Shown: positions 1-8,580, counted from the stretch's first letter. The stretch: 64,000 nucleotides of DNA from Psychromonas arctica DSM 14288 (GCF_000482725.1 NZ_KI519477.1:219160-283159), one strand, 5' to 3'. Numbers and translations are program-made. Notes: generated from the sequence alone by a model not told the origin.

Positions 1-103
1 ACACCTTGTTATGAAGTCCGAGTAAGCGACTGATTAATACATCTTGATTGCTAACGGGTATAGATTACTAAATAATGACGGTTGCTCTAAAGCAAACATA
101 AAA

Positions 104-736
104 TCACTTTAATAGTGGAATACTAGTGTCTTTACTTATCTTATTCAGCCAAGTTTGCAGTTGCACTGGCCATTGAATTGATGGTTCACAACAGTAACCA
201 CGTAATAACGAGAAATAAATAGCTTGGTCAACTAAAGATAGTTGTGCATAACCTGCTTTAAATGTTAATTGCGCTTCAGTCTCTTGTAAAAAAGCATTGC
301 TATCAATCACTGCCTCTTCGGGTTTCTCAATAAGTTCAGTAAAGTTCACCGTATCAGTTTGTTTACGATCCAACCAAGCTTGACGAGCTTTTTCACTAGA
401 AAACTCCTCAAGGTCAAGTGAATACCAGCGAGGGTAACCAATGCGAAGTAAAGAATTAAATGAGCGAGACTGCCAATCTAATGCTTGTTGACTCACTTCT
501 CGCACTTCATCACTACCTGCTAACTCTATTAAATAGGCAATGATAGCATCGCTTTCGACCATCACTTGTTCGTCATCTTTAACTAAGATAGGCACCATTT
601 TTTTGCCAATGAGTGTGTTAGGTGTTTGAGTATCGTCGTAGGCAAGCACAACCGTCTCCAGTTTAATCCCCAAGCTCTTTGCAACATATTGCACACGAGA
701 ACAAAAAGGACAGTGTTCATAAATATATAATTTCAT
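104..736 (-). CDS. grxB: Glutaredoxin 2 (GrxB family)
   Basis: Cytoplasmic glutathione-dependent thiol-disulfide oxidoreductase of the GST-like glutaredoxin 2 family. The 210 residues match the family length (about 215). The N-terminal thioredoxin-fold part carries the redox motif CPFC at residues 9-12 (CPYC in the E. coli protein) and the cis-proline in KMVPI at 46-50. The remainder is the all-helical GST-like C-terminal domain. The gene stands alone, with the royal-jelly family gene divergent on the other side of a 295-base gap. The first 103 bases of the window hold no supportable gene. A generic GST is the only real alternative, and the CPFC site at the N terminus argues for GrxB. Confidence 0.9.
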   Translation of the reverse strand: MKLYIYEHCPFCSRVQYVAKSLGIKLETVVLAYDDTQTPNTLIGKKMVPILVKDDEQVMVESDAIIAYLIELAGSDEVREVSQQALDWQSRSFNSLLRIGYPRWYSLDLEEFSSEKARQAWLDRKQTDTVNFTELIEKPEEAVIDSNAFLQETEAQLTFKAGYAQLSLVDQAIYFSLLRGYCCEPSIQWPVQLQTWLNKISKDTSIPLLK

Positions 737-962
737 TCGCTACTCCATAATAAAGGCATAATGTTGCATTACAACCAAAGTAAGACAACCAGATCAATGC
801 TACCTTAGCCTATCGAGCCGCCTCCAAATAGCATCTAATACTAGAAACAGTTTCCTGTTTAAATTGAAAATATCGTGTAGTGAACACTCAGAAAATAATG
901 ACATTCGCTGAATTAAAATAGATTACCAAATATTATTGGATAATCTTTCAAATATTACCCTG

Positions 963-991
963 TTTATAAATATTTATTTAATTTCTATAAT
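963..991 (+). promoter_or_regulatory. Putative sigma-70 promoter of the royal-jelly family gene
   Basis: A perfect -10 TATAAT lies at 986-991, and TTTATA at 963-968 is a fair -35 with a 17-base spacer. Transcription would start near 998, about 34 bases before the ATG at 1032. This supports that start over the in-frame codon at 936, which lies upstream of the promoter. Confidence 0.5.
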
Positions 992-1031
992 GGTCGCATC
1001 TAAACAGTTAACCCAAACAGGACGTCATACT

Positions 1032-2129
1032 ATGAAACAGTTAAAAACGCTTCTTGCACTAAGCACGGCACTTATTTTAAACACAGCATCTGCTGCGACC
1101 AGCGATTTAGAAATCGTTGCTAAATTTGATGGTAGCCGTCCGGGTAATCCGACAGTGACATCAGAAGGACGTATCATTCTTTCAATGCAACCTTTAGATG
1201 GACCGGAATTTCGAGTTGTAGAACTAATGGCAAATGGCGATCTTAAACCATTTCCAACGGTTGACTGGGCTGATGGACCAGAGAAAGGTGAAGTGGGTTT
1301 AGCGTCAGTGATCGGAGTCGACTCAACTGCTGATGGTGTTGTTTATATTCTAGATATGGGTAGCCAAACTTCAGCTCCACAAATCCTAGCTTGGGATAGT
1401 GTGAACAATAAACTGGTTAAAAATATCAAAATTGATAAAGAAGCAATAGTGGCTAACTCTTTCCTTCAGGATTTCGCGCTAGATAGCAAGCGTAATATGA
1501 TGTACATAGCCGATACAACTTTAGGTAACTTAGTCGGTGAATCAAAATCTGCATTTGTTGTGGTTGATTTAGAAACCGGTAAAGCGCGTCGTGTTTTAGA
1601 GTCTCAAGCTGAATTGATGTCACCTAAGCATAAAGTAGTGATCAACGACTCTGTCATGGGTACTAAGCGTGAAGATGGCAGTAAAGATGCCCTTTACCTT
1701 GGTCTTAACCCAATTACTATCGACGCAGAGAATGAGTGGGTTTACTTTGGTTCTGTGAATGGCGATAAAATCTATCGTATTCCCGCAGCAGTGCTCGCTG
1801 ATCAGAAAGTTTCAAAGCAAAAACAAGCTGCGAGCATTGAATTTTACAGTGAGAAAAGACCAAGTGATGGAATGATCATTGATTCTAAAGGCAATATTTA
1901 CGTTGGCGATGTTGAGAAAAATGCCATTGCGGTGTCAAATAAAGATGGATACAGTATTCTAGCGCAGGATAAGCAGTTACTTGATTGGGCTGATGGTTTT
2001 TCAATTGATAAGAAAAACGGTTATCTATACATGACACAAAATCAACTGCACCTTCATCCAGCTCTAAACGAAGGTGAGGAAGGTAGCAGCAAGCCTTATC
2101 ATATTTTGCGCATTAAATTGCCAGAGTAA
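1032..2129 (+). CDS. Secreted major royal jelly / yellow-family protein
   Basis: A 365-residue exported protein of the MRJP/yellow beta-propeller family. The start at 1032 is chosen because AGGA (1019-1022) precedes it and a typical signal peptide follows (MKQLKTLLALSTALILNTAS, then AAA-type cleavage near residue 22). An in-frame start at 936 would add 32 residues that hide the signal. Family traits include FDGSRPGNPTVTSEGRI near the N terminus, a DMG segment, an NDSVMGTK-like loop and blades ending in YVGDVEKNAI. Bacterial members are sometimes annotated as gluconolactonase-like, but the substrate is unknown. The small monooxygenase starts 61 bases downstream and probably shares the transcript. 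Confidence 0.75.
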   Translation: MKQLKTLLALSTALILNTASAATSDLEIVAKFDGSRPGNPTVTSEGRIILSMQPLDGPEFRVVELMANGDLKPFPTVDWADGPEKGEVGLASVIGVDSTADGVVYILDMGSQTSAPQILAWDSVNNKLVKNIKIDKEAIVANSFLQDFALDSKRNMMYIADTTLGNLVGESKSAFVVVDLETGKARRVLESQAELMSPKHKVVINDSVMGTKREDGSKDALYLGLNPITIDAENEWVYFGSVNGDKIYRIPAAVLADQKVSKQKQAASIEFYSEKRPSDGMIIDSKGNIYVGDVEKNAIAVSNKDGYSILAQDKQLLDWADGFSIDKKNGYLYMTQNQLHLHPALNEGEEGSSKPYHILRIKLPE

Positions 2130-2190
2130 TAAAGGATTTATATTTTTTTAAATTGTTATAACCACTTAAATTACCAATAAGGAATAGCGC

Positions 2191-2481
2191 ATGACTCAAC
2201 TCACTATTATTGCCAATATTATTGCTAAAGAAGACAAAATTGAATTAGTAAAATCTGAGCTTCTTAAACTTATCGACGTGACTCGTGCAGAACAAGGGTG
2301 TATTAATTACAACTTGCATCAGGATAACGAAGCTCCTAAGCACTTCTTATTCTATGAAAACTGGGAGTCACGTGAACTGTGGCAAACTCACATGGATAAC
2401 CAACACCTAAAAGATTACTTGGCTGCAACAGAAGGTGCAGTCGATACTTTTACGCTCAATGAAATGACCAGCATCGCTTAA
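2191..2481 (+). CDS. Antibiotic biosynthesis monooxygenase (ABM) domain protein
   Basis: A 96-residue single ABM-domain protein of the dimeric alpha-beta barrel type, like YgiN quinol monooxygenase. Conserved features are the N-terminal strand LTIIANIIAKEDK, the EQGCINYNLHQD turn, HFLFYENWES and the C-terminal NEMT. Such proteins oxidise quinols or aromatics without metal or flavin, or act as small-molecule sensors; the substrate here cannot be read from sequence. It has a good ribosome site (AAGGAA before 2191), follows the royal-jelly family gene, and is closed by a hairpin terminator at 2511. Confidence 0.8.
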   Translation: MTQLTIIANIIAKEDKIELVKSELLKLIDVTRAEQGCINYNLHQDNEAPKHFLFYENWESRELWQTHMDNQHLKDYLAATEGAVDTFTLNEMTSIA

Positions 2482-2510
2482 TGTCATAACATGACAACTA
2501 TCACCAATAC

Positions 2511-2540
2511 AAGCTGACTCTTAATGAGTCGGCTTTTTTA
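2511..2540 (+). terminator. Rho-independent terminator after the ABM gene
   Basis: An 8-bp stem GCTGACTC/GAGTCGGC (one G-T pair) with a TTAAT loop is followed by six T. It separates the two-gene unit from the LysR gene. Confidence 0.8.
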
Positions 2541-2572
2541 GTTTTTGCTAGATCAAAAAGAAGGAGACGCTT

Positions 2573-3493
2573 ATGCTACTGGAAGACTTACAAGTTATAC
2601 TTAAAGTCGCTGAATTTCGCAGTATTACTGGAGCAGCGACAGCACTAGATATGCGTACTGCAACAGCAAGTGCAGCTGTAAAGCGAGTAGAGGCATCGCT
2701 GGGAACAGAGTTATTTATTCGTACTACTCGGCAGCTACGATTATCCAGTGCAGGGGAACGTTACCTACCTGAGTGTGAAAAAGCCTTGTTGGTGCTGGAA
2801 CTCGCCAAGCAGAATATGCAGGAAAGTTTAGAGTTTATCGAAGGAAGTATTCGCATCGCCCTTTCCTCTGACTTAGGCCGTAACTTAGTGACTCCTTGGC
2901 TTGATGAATTTATGGATGCAAACCCTAAGGTGACGCTAAGAAGTAATATCAGTGACAGTAATATCGATTTTTACCGCGACTCGATAGATATGGCACTACG
3001 CTATGGTTCCCCAAATGATTCTGGCATGGTCGGCTTTAAGATATGTGATGTGCCACGCGTATTATGCGCAACTCCTGAATACCTAGAAAAAAATGGCACG
3101 CCAAATCACCCCAATGATTTATTGGATCACAATGCGTTGTTCTATCAATTGCATGATATGTTGCAGAACACTTGGAAGTTTTCTAACGGGGAACAAGACT
3201 ACAAAATAAAGTTAACTGGAAATCGTGCTTCTAACGATGGAGACTTAGTGAGACGTTGGTGCGTTTCAGGCAAAGGTATCGCCATTAAATCCTGTTTAGA
3301 CATGTCTGAAGACTTACTTTCCGGCAAGGTGATCAGCTTAATGCCAGAATATAAAACCACAGCAACAGAATTGTGGTTGGTTTGCCCAAGTAAACAATCA
3401 ATCACACCAAGTGTTAGATTATTACGCGATCTCTTTAGACAAAAAACGGGTGATATTTTAAGTAAATTATCTACCAGTGGGATTATTAAATAA
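2573..3493 (+). CDS. LysR-family transcriptional regulator
   Basis: A 306-residue LTTR. Residues 1-60 form the winged helix-turn-helix (LLEDLQVILKVAEFRSITGA, then ATASAAVKRVEASLGTELF and the TTRQLRLSSAG wing). Residues 90-300 form the periplasmic-binding-like effector domain (SIRIALSSDLGRNLV onward). The ribosome site AAGGAG lies 6 bases before the ATG. It resembles CrgA/DmlR-type regulators. It lies on the same strand as the MRJP/ABM pair rather than divergent, so control of that pair is possible but not shown. The TauE-type exporter converges on it. Confidence 0.9.
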   Translation: MLLEDLQVILKVAEFRSITGAATALDMRTATASAAVKRVEASLGTELFIRTTRQLRLSSAGERYLPECEKALLVLELAKQNMQESLEFIEGSIRIALSSDLGRNLVTPWLDEFMDANPKVTLRSNISDSNIDFYRDSIDMALRYGSPNDSGMVGFKICDVPRVLCATPEYLEKNGTPNHPNDLLDHNALFYQLHDMLQNTWKFSNGEQDYKIKLTGNRASNDGDLVRRWCVSGKGIAIKSCLDMSEDLLSGKVISLMPEYKTTATELWLVCPSKQSITPSVRLLRDLFRQKTGDILSKLSTSGIIK

Positions 3494-3701
3494 CCTAATT
3501 GACAGTAATAAAATGCGAATAGTTGATCATTGCTAGATCATTTAAGCGGTAAAACTGTGTCCGTACTCGTGCGAATAATACTGTAATTAATGGTTTAATT
3601 AATGATGCAATACCCTATGACTTATTTTGAGGTCAAGTGTAATAACCATTTAATTCATTAAGTACGTTATTTAATCGGTTAAATAACAAAAACTATTTCC
3701 A

Positions 3702-4445
3702 CTAATAAATAGTTGCTAAACCTGAGTAAAGCATCTTACAACCAGTAATAAATAAAACTGAGTAGCTTATTTTATAAATTAACTCCTGTGAAATAATGTT
3801 AACTAACCACACCCCCGTTCTTACTCCTAAAAAAGCAACGGGTATTAACACTAACGATGTTTTGAGGTTTTCTGCATCAAGCTGTCCTAGGTAACTATAG
3901 GGAATTAACTTGATAAAATTAAGCAGAGCAAAAAAGACCACACTGGTACCAATTAGTTGCTCTTTTGGTAACTTTTTAGGTAACAAGTACATACTTGCAG
4001 GAGGCCCACCAGCATGAACCAGTGTGCTTGAAAACCCAGAAATCATACTGAGTGCATAACCTCTTTTTGCAGAGGTTGATTGGTTTTTTCCAAGTAAAAA
4101 TTTTTGGCCAAGAAAAGTTAAAGCTAAACCACCAATAATTAATTCCACAATATGCGAAGGCAAGCTGCCCATAAAGTATGAAGCAATCACCACACCGACT
4201 ACCGCATAGGGAAGCATGTTTTTCAATTCAGCGTAATTACAATTTTCTCGATGATAAATAAGCGCCATTAAATCCATAATACACAGTAACGGAAGTAAAA
4301 CCGCCGCAGCTTGGATTGGCGAGACAGTCATTGCCATCAATGGCACTGAGAGCATGCCTAATATGCCACCAACACCACCTTTCCCCATGCCATAGAAAAA
4401 GACAGCAGGAACGGCTGCAATATAAAACCAAATATCAGTGATCAT
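3702..4445 (-). CDS. TauE/SafE (DUF81) family sulfite/anion exporter
   Basis: A 247-residue inner-membrane protein, almost wholly hydrophobic, with about seven to eight predicted membrane spans. The family signature is the glycine-rich start GMGKGGVGGILGMLSVPL and the second-half repeat SGFSSTLVHAGGPPASMYLL. TauE/SafE proteins are thought to export sulfite, sulfoacetate or related organosulfur anions; the substrate is not fixed by sequence. No sulfur-metabolism gene adjoins it. The ribosome site is weak. Upstream is an 868-base gap. Confidence 0.85.
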   Translation of the reverse strand: MITDIWFYIAAVPAVFFYGMGKGGVGGILGMLSVPLMAMTVSPIQAAAVLLPLLCIMDLMALIYHRENCNYAELKNMLPYAVVGVVIASYFMGSLPSHIVELIIGGLALTFLGQKFLLGKNQSTSAKRGYALSMISGFSSTLVHAGGPPASMYLLPKKLPKEQLIGTSVVFFALLNFIKLIPYSYLGQLDAENLKTSLVLIPVAFLGVRTGVWLVNIISQELIYKISYSVLFITGCKMLYSGLATIY

Positions 4446-5210
4446 TTTTTACTCTAAAAATTATTAACATGGGTGCAATCGAAAAAATGCTATCGAAAAA
4501 GTACTATCTAAAAAGCGTTGTAGAGATCCCAGCAAGGAAACTTAGGTTTCATTCAAAACTTACTGTACTTAAAGCAACCGTAATAATTTGCTACACTTTG
4601 ATGTAGGTAATAGTTAGCGCTAAAAATAGGTTTGTATTCTGTTATCAAATAAAGACAACAAAATTAAAGATAACTGCTATTAAGACGATTGGTATAGGTG
4701 ATTGTAAAGCGGCATCTACTAACGATAAACAGGCTAATAATTGAATTTCTTTCCACAATTAATTGACAATTAAAGTTTTCATTTACAATTTAGACTTAAT
4801 TTCACGCAGAAAAGATGACTTTATTTGAGGAGTAAATTAATAAATATGTTTTTATTTTTAAGCCAGTTACAACGATATAGCGAGTTAATTTAAGGATAAA
4901 AATAGCCTATAACCCATTACGTCGTTTTGCATATACTAGAAAATCTCACACTTAAGAAAATCCTCCACTTAGAACAAGCCCCATATAAAGTGGTTACTTA
5001 CAGGTGCTTGTTAACGAAACTCAGCCAACACTTCAATACTCACTTTCTAGAGCACTATTGATGACATAATTTGCTATAAAAAGGTTACAAAGTAGACATT
5101 ATTTTGCATCCCATAGATTAAGAAGTAGTTATAGTTTTTTTGATTTAGTAGAAAAATGATATGTGTAGATCTTACAACTCCCCTGTACTTATTGCATATT
5201 TTTTATAGAA
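4446..5210. other. AT-rich intergenic stretch without recognisable genes
   Basis: No ORF with coding character was found. It holds a weak promoter-like pair (TTGACA 4763, TACAAT 4784; spacer only 15). A pair of 7-base arms (AACAAGC and GCTTGTT) lies near 4973-5016. The part after 5210 belongs to the sigma-54 promoter region of the next gene. Confidence 0.4.
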
Positions 5211-5223
5211 GAAAATCATTTTC
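5211..5223. promoter_or_regulatory. Palindrome upstream of the sigma-54 promoter
   Basis: GAAAAT-C-ATTTTC is a 13-base palindrome centred about 70 bases before the predicted +1. It is a candidate activator site, by position only. Confidence 0.25.
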
Positions 5224-5260
5224 CCCTTATATAACCAAGCATTACAGAAGGCATTACAGC

Positions 5261-5276
5261 TGGCATGATAGTTGCA
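5261..5276 (+). promoter_or_regulatory. Sigma-54 (RpoN) -24/-12 promoter
   Basis: TGGCAT-GATAG-TTGCA matches the RpoN consensus TGGCAYRNNNNTTGCW at every conserved position, with correct GG-GC spacing. Predicted +1 is near 5287, giving a leader of about 27 bases that contains the AAGGA ribosome site at 5301. Directly upstream is a 12-base direct repeat (GCATTACAG at 5239 and 5251). A chance match is possible, but position, spacing and strand all fit. Confidence 0.65.
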
Positions 5277-5313
5277 ATTTTACTGTTATTGAATTTATAA
5301 AAGGAAAATAAAA

Positions 5314-5730
5314 ATGAACGAAGTTGCCTACTCAGGATATATAGCGTTTTATTTGTATTTAGTGATGCTACTCATTCAGTGGATAGTTGCCACCTTTAGT
5401 AAATCTAAGCAACCAGATGCTGTGCCAGGGAAAATTAATGAAAACCTATCTCATGATAGTTTTGTTTTTAGAGCACATCGCACCTTCCACAATACGTTAG
5501 AAAACAGTGCTCTATTTGTGGGAACGGTTCTCTTAGCATTTGTGCTCAACGTTCAAAGCCCTATCTTTGCTATTTTCATATGGACTTACCTTATTGCCAG
5601 AATTGTGCATATGGTTTTGTACTATGTAATTGCAACCGAAAAAAATCCAAGTCCTCGTACCTACTTCTTTTTGATTGGCGTTGTGGCAAATATAGCCATG
5701 TTGGTGATATTGGGATTAAGGCTTATCTAG
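5314..5730 (+). CDS. MAPEG-family membrane protein
   Basis: A 138-residue protein of the membrane-associated eicosanoid/glutathione metabolism family, with four membrane helices (about 8-27, 63-80, 84-106, 115-137). The hallmark RAHRTFHNTLEN at about 53-64 is the glutathione/active-site signature of the fold. Bacterial MAPEG proteins are often glutathione S-transferases or peroxidases of lipophilic substrates; the activity here is inferred. The ribosome site AAGGAA lies 8 bases upstream. It is the first gene behind the sigma-54-type promoter and is probably co-transcribed with the reductase 128 bases downstream. Confidence 0.85.
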   Translation: MNEVAYSGYIAFYLYLVMLLIQWIVATFSKSKQPDAVPGKINENLSHDSFVFRAHRTFHNTLENSALFVGTVLLAFVLNVQSPIFAIFIWTYLIARIVHMVLYYVIATEKNPSPRTYFFLIGVVANIAMLVILGLRLI

Positions 5731-5802
5731 CACTAAGCAACAAAGAAACAAAGAAACAATCTATAACGGATTCAGTGAGCAATACCAGTTAACTATTACA
5801 CC

Positions 5803-5844
5803 TAACTGTATAAATTTAACTACATAAATCTAACTACATAAATC
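5803..5844 (+). repeat. 14-bp tandem repeat, three copies
   Basis: TAACTGTATAAATT, TAACTACATAAATC and TAACTACATAAATC follow head to tail and end just before the ribosome site of the next gene. The last two copies are identical, which suggests recent duplication. Confidence 0.85.
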
Positions 5845-5858
5845 TAGAAGGAGATAAA

Positions 5859-6497
5859 ATGAAACAAACATTAATTATTGGAGCAAGTGGACAAATTGGT
5901 AAAAAACTTACCCAATTAATGCTAGATAACAACCAGCATGTAGTAGCGCTAGTGCGTGATAAAAGTAAGTTATCAGATATCCATAATGACAAACTATCAA
6001 TTATTGAAGGTGACCTGAGCAAAGATTTTGAGCATGCTTTCAAGCATTGTGAAGATGTTGTTTTTGCGGCGGGATCTGGCGGCCACACAGGTGCAGATAA
6101 AACCATACTTATTGATTTATGGGCAGCTTGTAGAGCTGCTGATTACGCCAAAAACAATGATCTGAAACACTTTGTAATGGTCAGTTCAATAGGTGCCGAC
6201 ACGCCATCAAAAGGATCTGAAAGTATGCAACCCTACTTAGTTGCTAAGCATATGGCTGATGAACATCTAATACGCAGTGGTTTACATTACTCTATTATTC
6301 GTCCTGGAATGCTTACTAATGACGCAGAGAAAGGTAAGTTTACCGACCAGCAACCAGAGCAAAAAGACCAAGCGACCATAACGCGAGATGACGTTGCCAA
6401 AGCACTTTTATTTACGCTGAACAACCCACCTATAAAAAGTACTATTACCAAGATTTTTAACGGTAGCAAACGTATTTCTGAAGTATTACCATCATAA
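5859..6497 (+). CDS. NAD(P)H-binding atypical SDR-family protein
   Basis: A 212-residue Rossmann-fold protein of the atypical short-chain dehydrogenase group (SDR_a5, NAD(P)H-binding/YwnB-like). GASGQIG at residues 8-14 is the GxxGxxG dinucleotide loop. Segments resembling D-x-S-K (LVRDKSKL), VVFAAGSGGHTG and the SSIGAD strand follow, with an IIRPGMLTND substrate-side loop. The reaction is not known; such proteins are oxidoreductases or redox-sensing regulators. AAGGAG lies 5 bases before the start. It follows the MAPEG gene and probably shares its sigma-54-type transcript. Confidence 0.8.
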   Translation: MKQTLIIGASGQIGKKLTQLMLDNNQHVVALVRDKSKLSDIHNDKLSIIEGDLSKDFEHAFKHCEDVVFAAGSGGHTGADKTILIDLWAACRAADYAKNNDLKHFVMVSSIGADTPSKGSESMQPYLVAKHMADEHLIRSGLHYSIIRPGMLTNDAEKGKFTDQQPEQKDQATITRDDVAKALLFTLNNPPIKSTITKIFNGSKRISEVLPS

Positions 6498-6571
6498 AAT
6501 ATTGATTCCTATGACGCTCAACATGCATTATTTTGTCAATAGCAGGCAGCAAAATAAAATCTGATGGCATT

Positions 6572-6603
6572 CTGAGGGAGTAACCACATTAATACTCCCT
6601 CAG
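6572..6603. terminator. Perfect 11-bp hairpin, possible terminator of the SDR gene
   Basis: CTGAGGGAGTA and TACTCCCTCAG pair perfectly around a 10-base loop, 75 bases after the reductase stop. No clear T run follows, so the terminator role is only probable. Confidence 0.45.
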
Positions 6604-6656
6604 TCATTATAAAATAATGTGTTACCTATTTCATCGCTACAACTGAAGTTGTACTG

Positions 6657-6684
6657 AACAGTACCATCACAACAGTACCAACAC
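6657..6684 (+). repeat. 14-bp tandem repeat AACAGTACCAWCAC
   Basis: Two adjacent copies, AACAGTACCATCAC and AACAGTACCAACAC. The core GTACTGTT recurs inverted at 6762-6769, and GTACTG/CAGTAC variants flank both. Confidence 0.7.
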
Positions 6685-6945
6685 TTTGTCTCAGATGGTC
6701 TACCTTGTTTTACAGCAGTTACCGAGGCAAAATGTAAATATTTCAGTACGGTTACTGTTTAGTACTGTTACTGATGGTATCACCGAAAGTGTTAGCAGAG
6801 AACAGTTTATTTGAGTTAACACCATGATTGCTAATGTAAAAACCAATAATGGGCACTTACCACTCAATTAAAGCAAAGCATTTACCAAGGTAATTAACTG
6901 AATATTGTTATAGGTTCAATCGGCGTTTTATTCTTAAATATATGC

Positions 6946-6971
6946 TACCTAGGTTTAGTACCTAGGTTTAG
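6946..6971 (+). repeat. 13-bp direct repeat TACCTAGGTTTAG, two copies
   Basis: Two identical adjacent copies at 6946-6958 and 6959-6971. Each contains the palindrome CCTAGG. Confidence 0.85.
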
Positions 6972-7068
6972 GTGCGTTGCTTTACGTACTCCATCGATGC
7001 CACAACATTATTTAAGCATGACTGAGTTTTATGGGTAATCAGGAGAATTTAAGATCTGTAATAGGATC

Positions 7069-7100
7069 AAAAAAGCGAACTATTTTCAGTTCGCTTTTTG
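7069..7100. terminator. Bidirectional rho-independent terminator after pilC
   Basis: AAAAAGCGAACT and AGTTCGCTTTTT form a perfect 12-bp stem with a 6-base loop. The A and T ends make it work on either strand. It ends the leftward pilus transcript and would also stop reading from the left. Confidence 0.9.
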
Positions 7101-7147
7101 TTACTTCTTTGCTCTGATTTTCCAACTTAATTGCCGCTGATTAGCTA

Positions 7148-8374
7148 TTAACCAATAACACTGCCTAATTGGAATATAGGTAAATACATGGCGACTATCA
7201 GCCCCCCTACTACTACACCTAACACCACCATGATCATTGGCTCTAATAAACTGGTGAGACCATCAACAGCATCATCAACTTGTTGCTCATAAATATCGGC
7301 CACTTTACTCAACATACCATCTAGATCACCTGATTCTTCACCAATCATGACCATTTGTGAAACCATATCCGGGAAAGCAGCAGTGGTTTTCATCGCAACA
7401 TTAATTTGCATGCCGCCCATCACTTCAGAGCGCATTGTATTCACAGCCGTTCGGTAAACATAGTTACCCGATGCACCCGCAGCTGAGACTAACGCATCCA
7501 CTAGGGGGATACCGGCAGCCGAGGTAGTGGATAACGTACGTGCAAAACGTGCGACTGCGGCTTTATTGAGGATCGTTTTAATGACCGGTATTTTAAGCAC
7601 AAATTTATCCGTATTATTACGTACTTTTTCATTACTACGATGCGCCCTTTTAAACAAAAACACCGCTAAAAAACAACCGCCAATAATCATATACCAATAG
7701 CTTTGTACAAAATCAGAAATACTTAGTACAAATAAAGTAAATGCTGGTAACTCGGCACCAAATCCAGCAAAAATATCTTGGAATTGTGGAATAACAAATA
7801 ATAGTAAAAGTAATGTAACGAGGCCAGCAACCACTAAAACAGCGATCGGATAGAACATGGCTTTTTTAATCTTAGACTTTAACGCTTCTGACTTTTCTTT
7901 GTAGGTGGAAATTCGGTCGTAGATGGTATCTAAGGAACCAGACTGTTCACCAGCCTCGACTAAGTCGCAATATAAATCATCAAAATTTCTAGGGAAAGTA
8001 CGCAATGCTTGAGAGAGTGGTGTTCCCGTTGATACATCGTTAGCTATAGAAGTCATTAACGTTCTTAAGGAGGCTTTTTCATTGCTTTTTGCTATCAACT
8101 CTAAACTTTGAACTAGAGGTACACCGGCACTCAACATGGTGGCAATTTGTCGAGAGACAACGGCGATATCCATAGGTTGAATTTTATCACCAAAGGAAAA
8201 CAGCGACTTCGCTTTCTTTTGTGTTTTGGTTACACTCACGCCCTGTTTGCGTAACTCAGACTTTATTTCAATCGCACTTTCTGCTTGTAATTCACCAGAT
8301 ACTTTTGCCCCTTTACGGTTAATTCCCTGCCAGGTAAAGGTATGTATATCGGCGACTGTCTTTTTCTTCACCAT
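7148..8374 (-). CDS. pilC: Type IV pilus inner-membrane platform protein PilC
   Basis: A 408-residue GspF/PilC-family protein that forms the inner-membrane platform on which PilB (extension) and PilT (retraction) ATPases act. Two homologous GspF domains (about 70-193 and 275-397) contain MDIAVVSRQIATMLSAGVPLVQSLE and the parallel FARTLSTTSAAGIPLVDAL. Three membrane spans lie near 170-200, 220-240 and 380-403. Length is typical. pilB lies 206 bases upstream on the same strand, an unusually wide gap for this pair. pilD, which commonly follows pilC, is absent here; a terminator follows instead. Confidence 0.95.
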   Translation of the reverse strand: MVKKKTVADIHTFTWQGINRKGAKVSGELQAESAIEIKSELRKQGVSVTKTQKKAKSLFSFGDKIQPMDIAVVSRQIATMLSAGVPLVQSLELIAKSNEKASLRTLMTSIANDVSTGTPLSQALRTFPRNFDDLYCDLVEAGEQSGSLDTIYDRISTYKEKSEALKSKIKKAMFYPIAVLVVAGLVTLLLLLFVIPQFQDIFAGFGAELPAFTLFVLSISDFVQSYWYMIIGGCFLAVFLFKRAHRSNEKVRNNTDKFVLKIPVIKTILNKAAVARFARTLSTTSAAGIPLVDALVSAAGASGNYVYRTAVNTMRSEVMGGMQINVAMKTTAAFPDMVSQMVMIGEESGDLDGMLSKVADIYEQQVDDAVDGLTSLLEPMIMVVLGVVVGGLIVAMYLPIFQLGSVIG

Positions 8375-8580
8375 TAAAAATCCTTTAAATAATTACTGAA
8401 CTGCACTATTACTAACGTTTTTGAGTGAAAAGAATTAAGACTATATGCATGAGTATTAGAAGTTATTGCAGTCAGTGGCTTCAGCTAATTAATACAACCT
8501 CTTGGAGCAATACGAGTGTTAATTAATGCTATCAATCAGTTTTATGCTTCTGTTTTGTACTTCTAATTTATATTTCTAAT
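8375..8580. other. 206-base gap between pilB and pilC
   Basis: pilB and pilC usually abut. Here an AT-rich spacer with no ORF separates them, leaving room for a promoter or a processing site, but I see no convincing motif. Confidence 0.3.

Larger units (their letters stand above)
6498..7068. other. Intergenic region rich in short repeats
   Basis: No credible ORF. It holds a perfect hairpin at 6572-6603, a cluster of AACAGTAC/GTACTGTT motifs in both orientations between about 6650 and 6795, and a 13-bp duplication at 6946-6971. Confidence 0.5.

Noticed and set aside
936-1031. Upstream start for the royal-jelly family gene
   Set aside because: It lies before the predicted promoter and would bury the signal peptide behind 32 residues.
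6900-6990. tRNA gene suggested by GGTTCAATC
   Set aside because: No acceptor stem or anticodon arm can be drawn around it.
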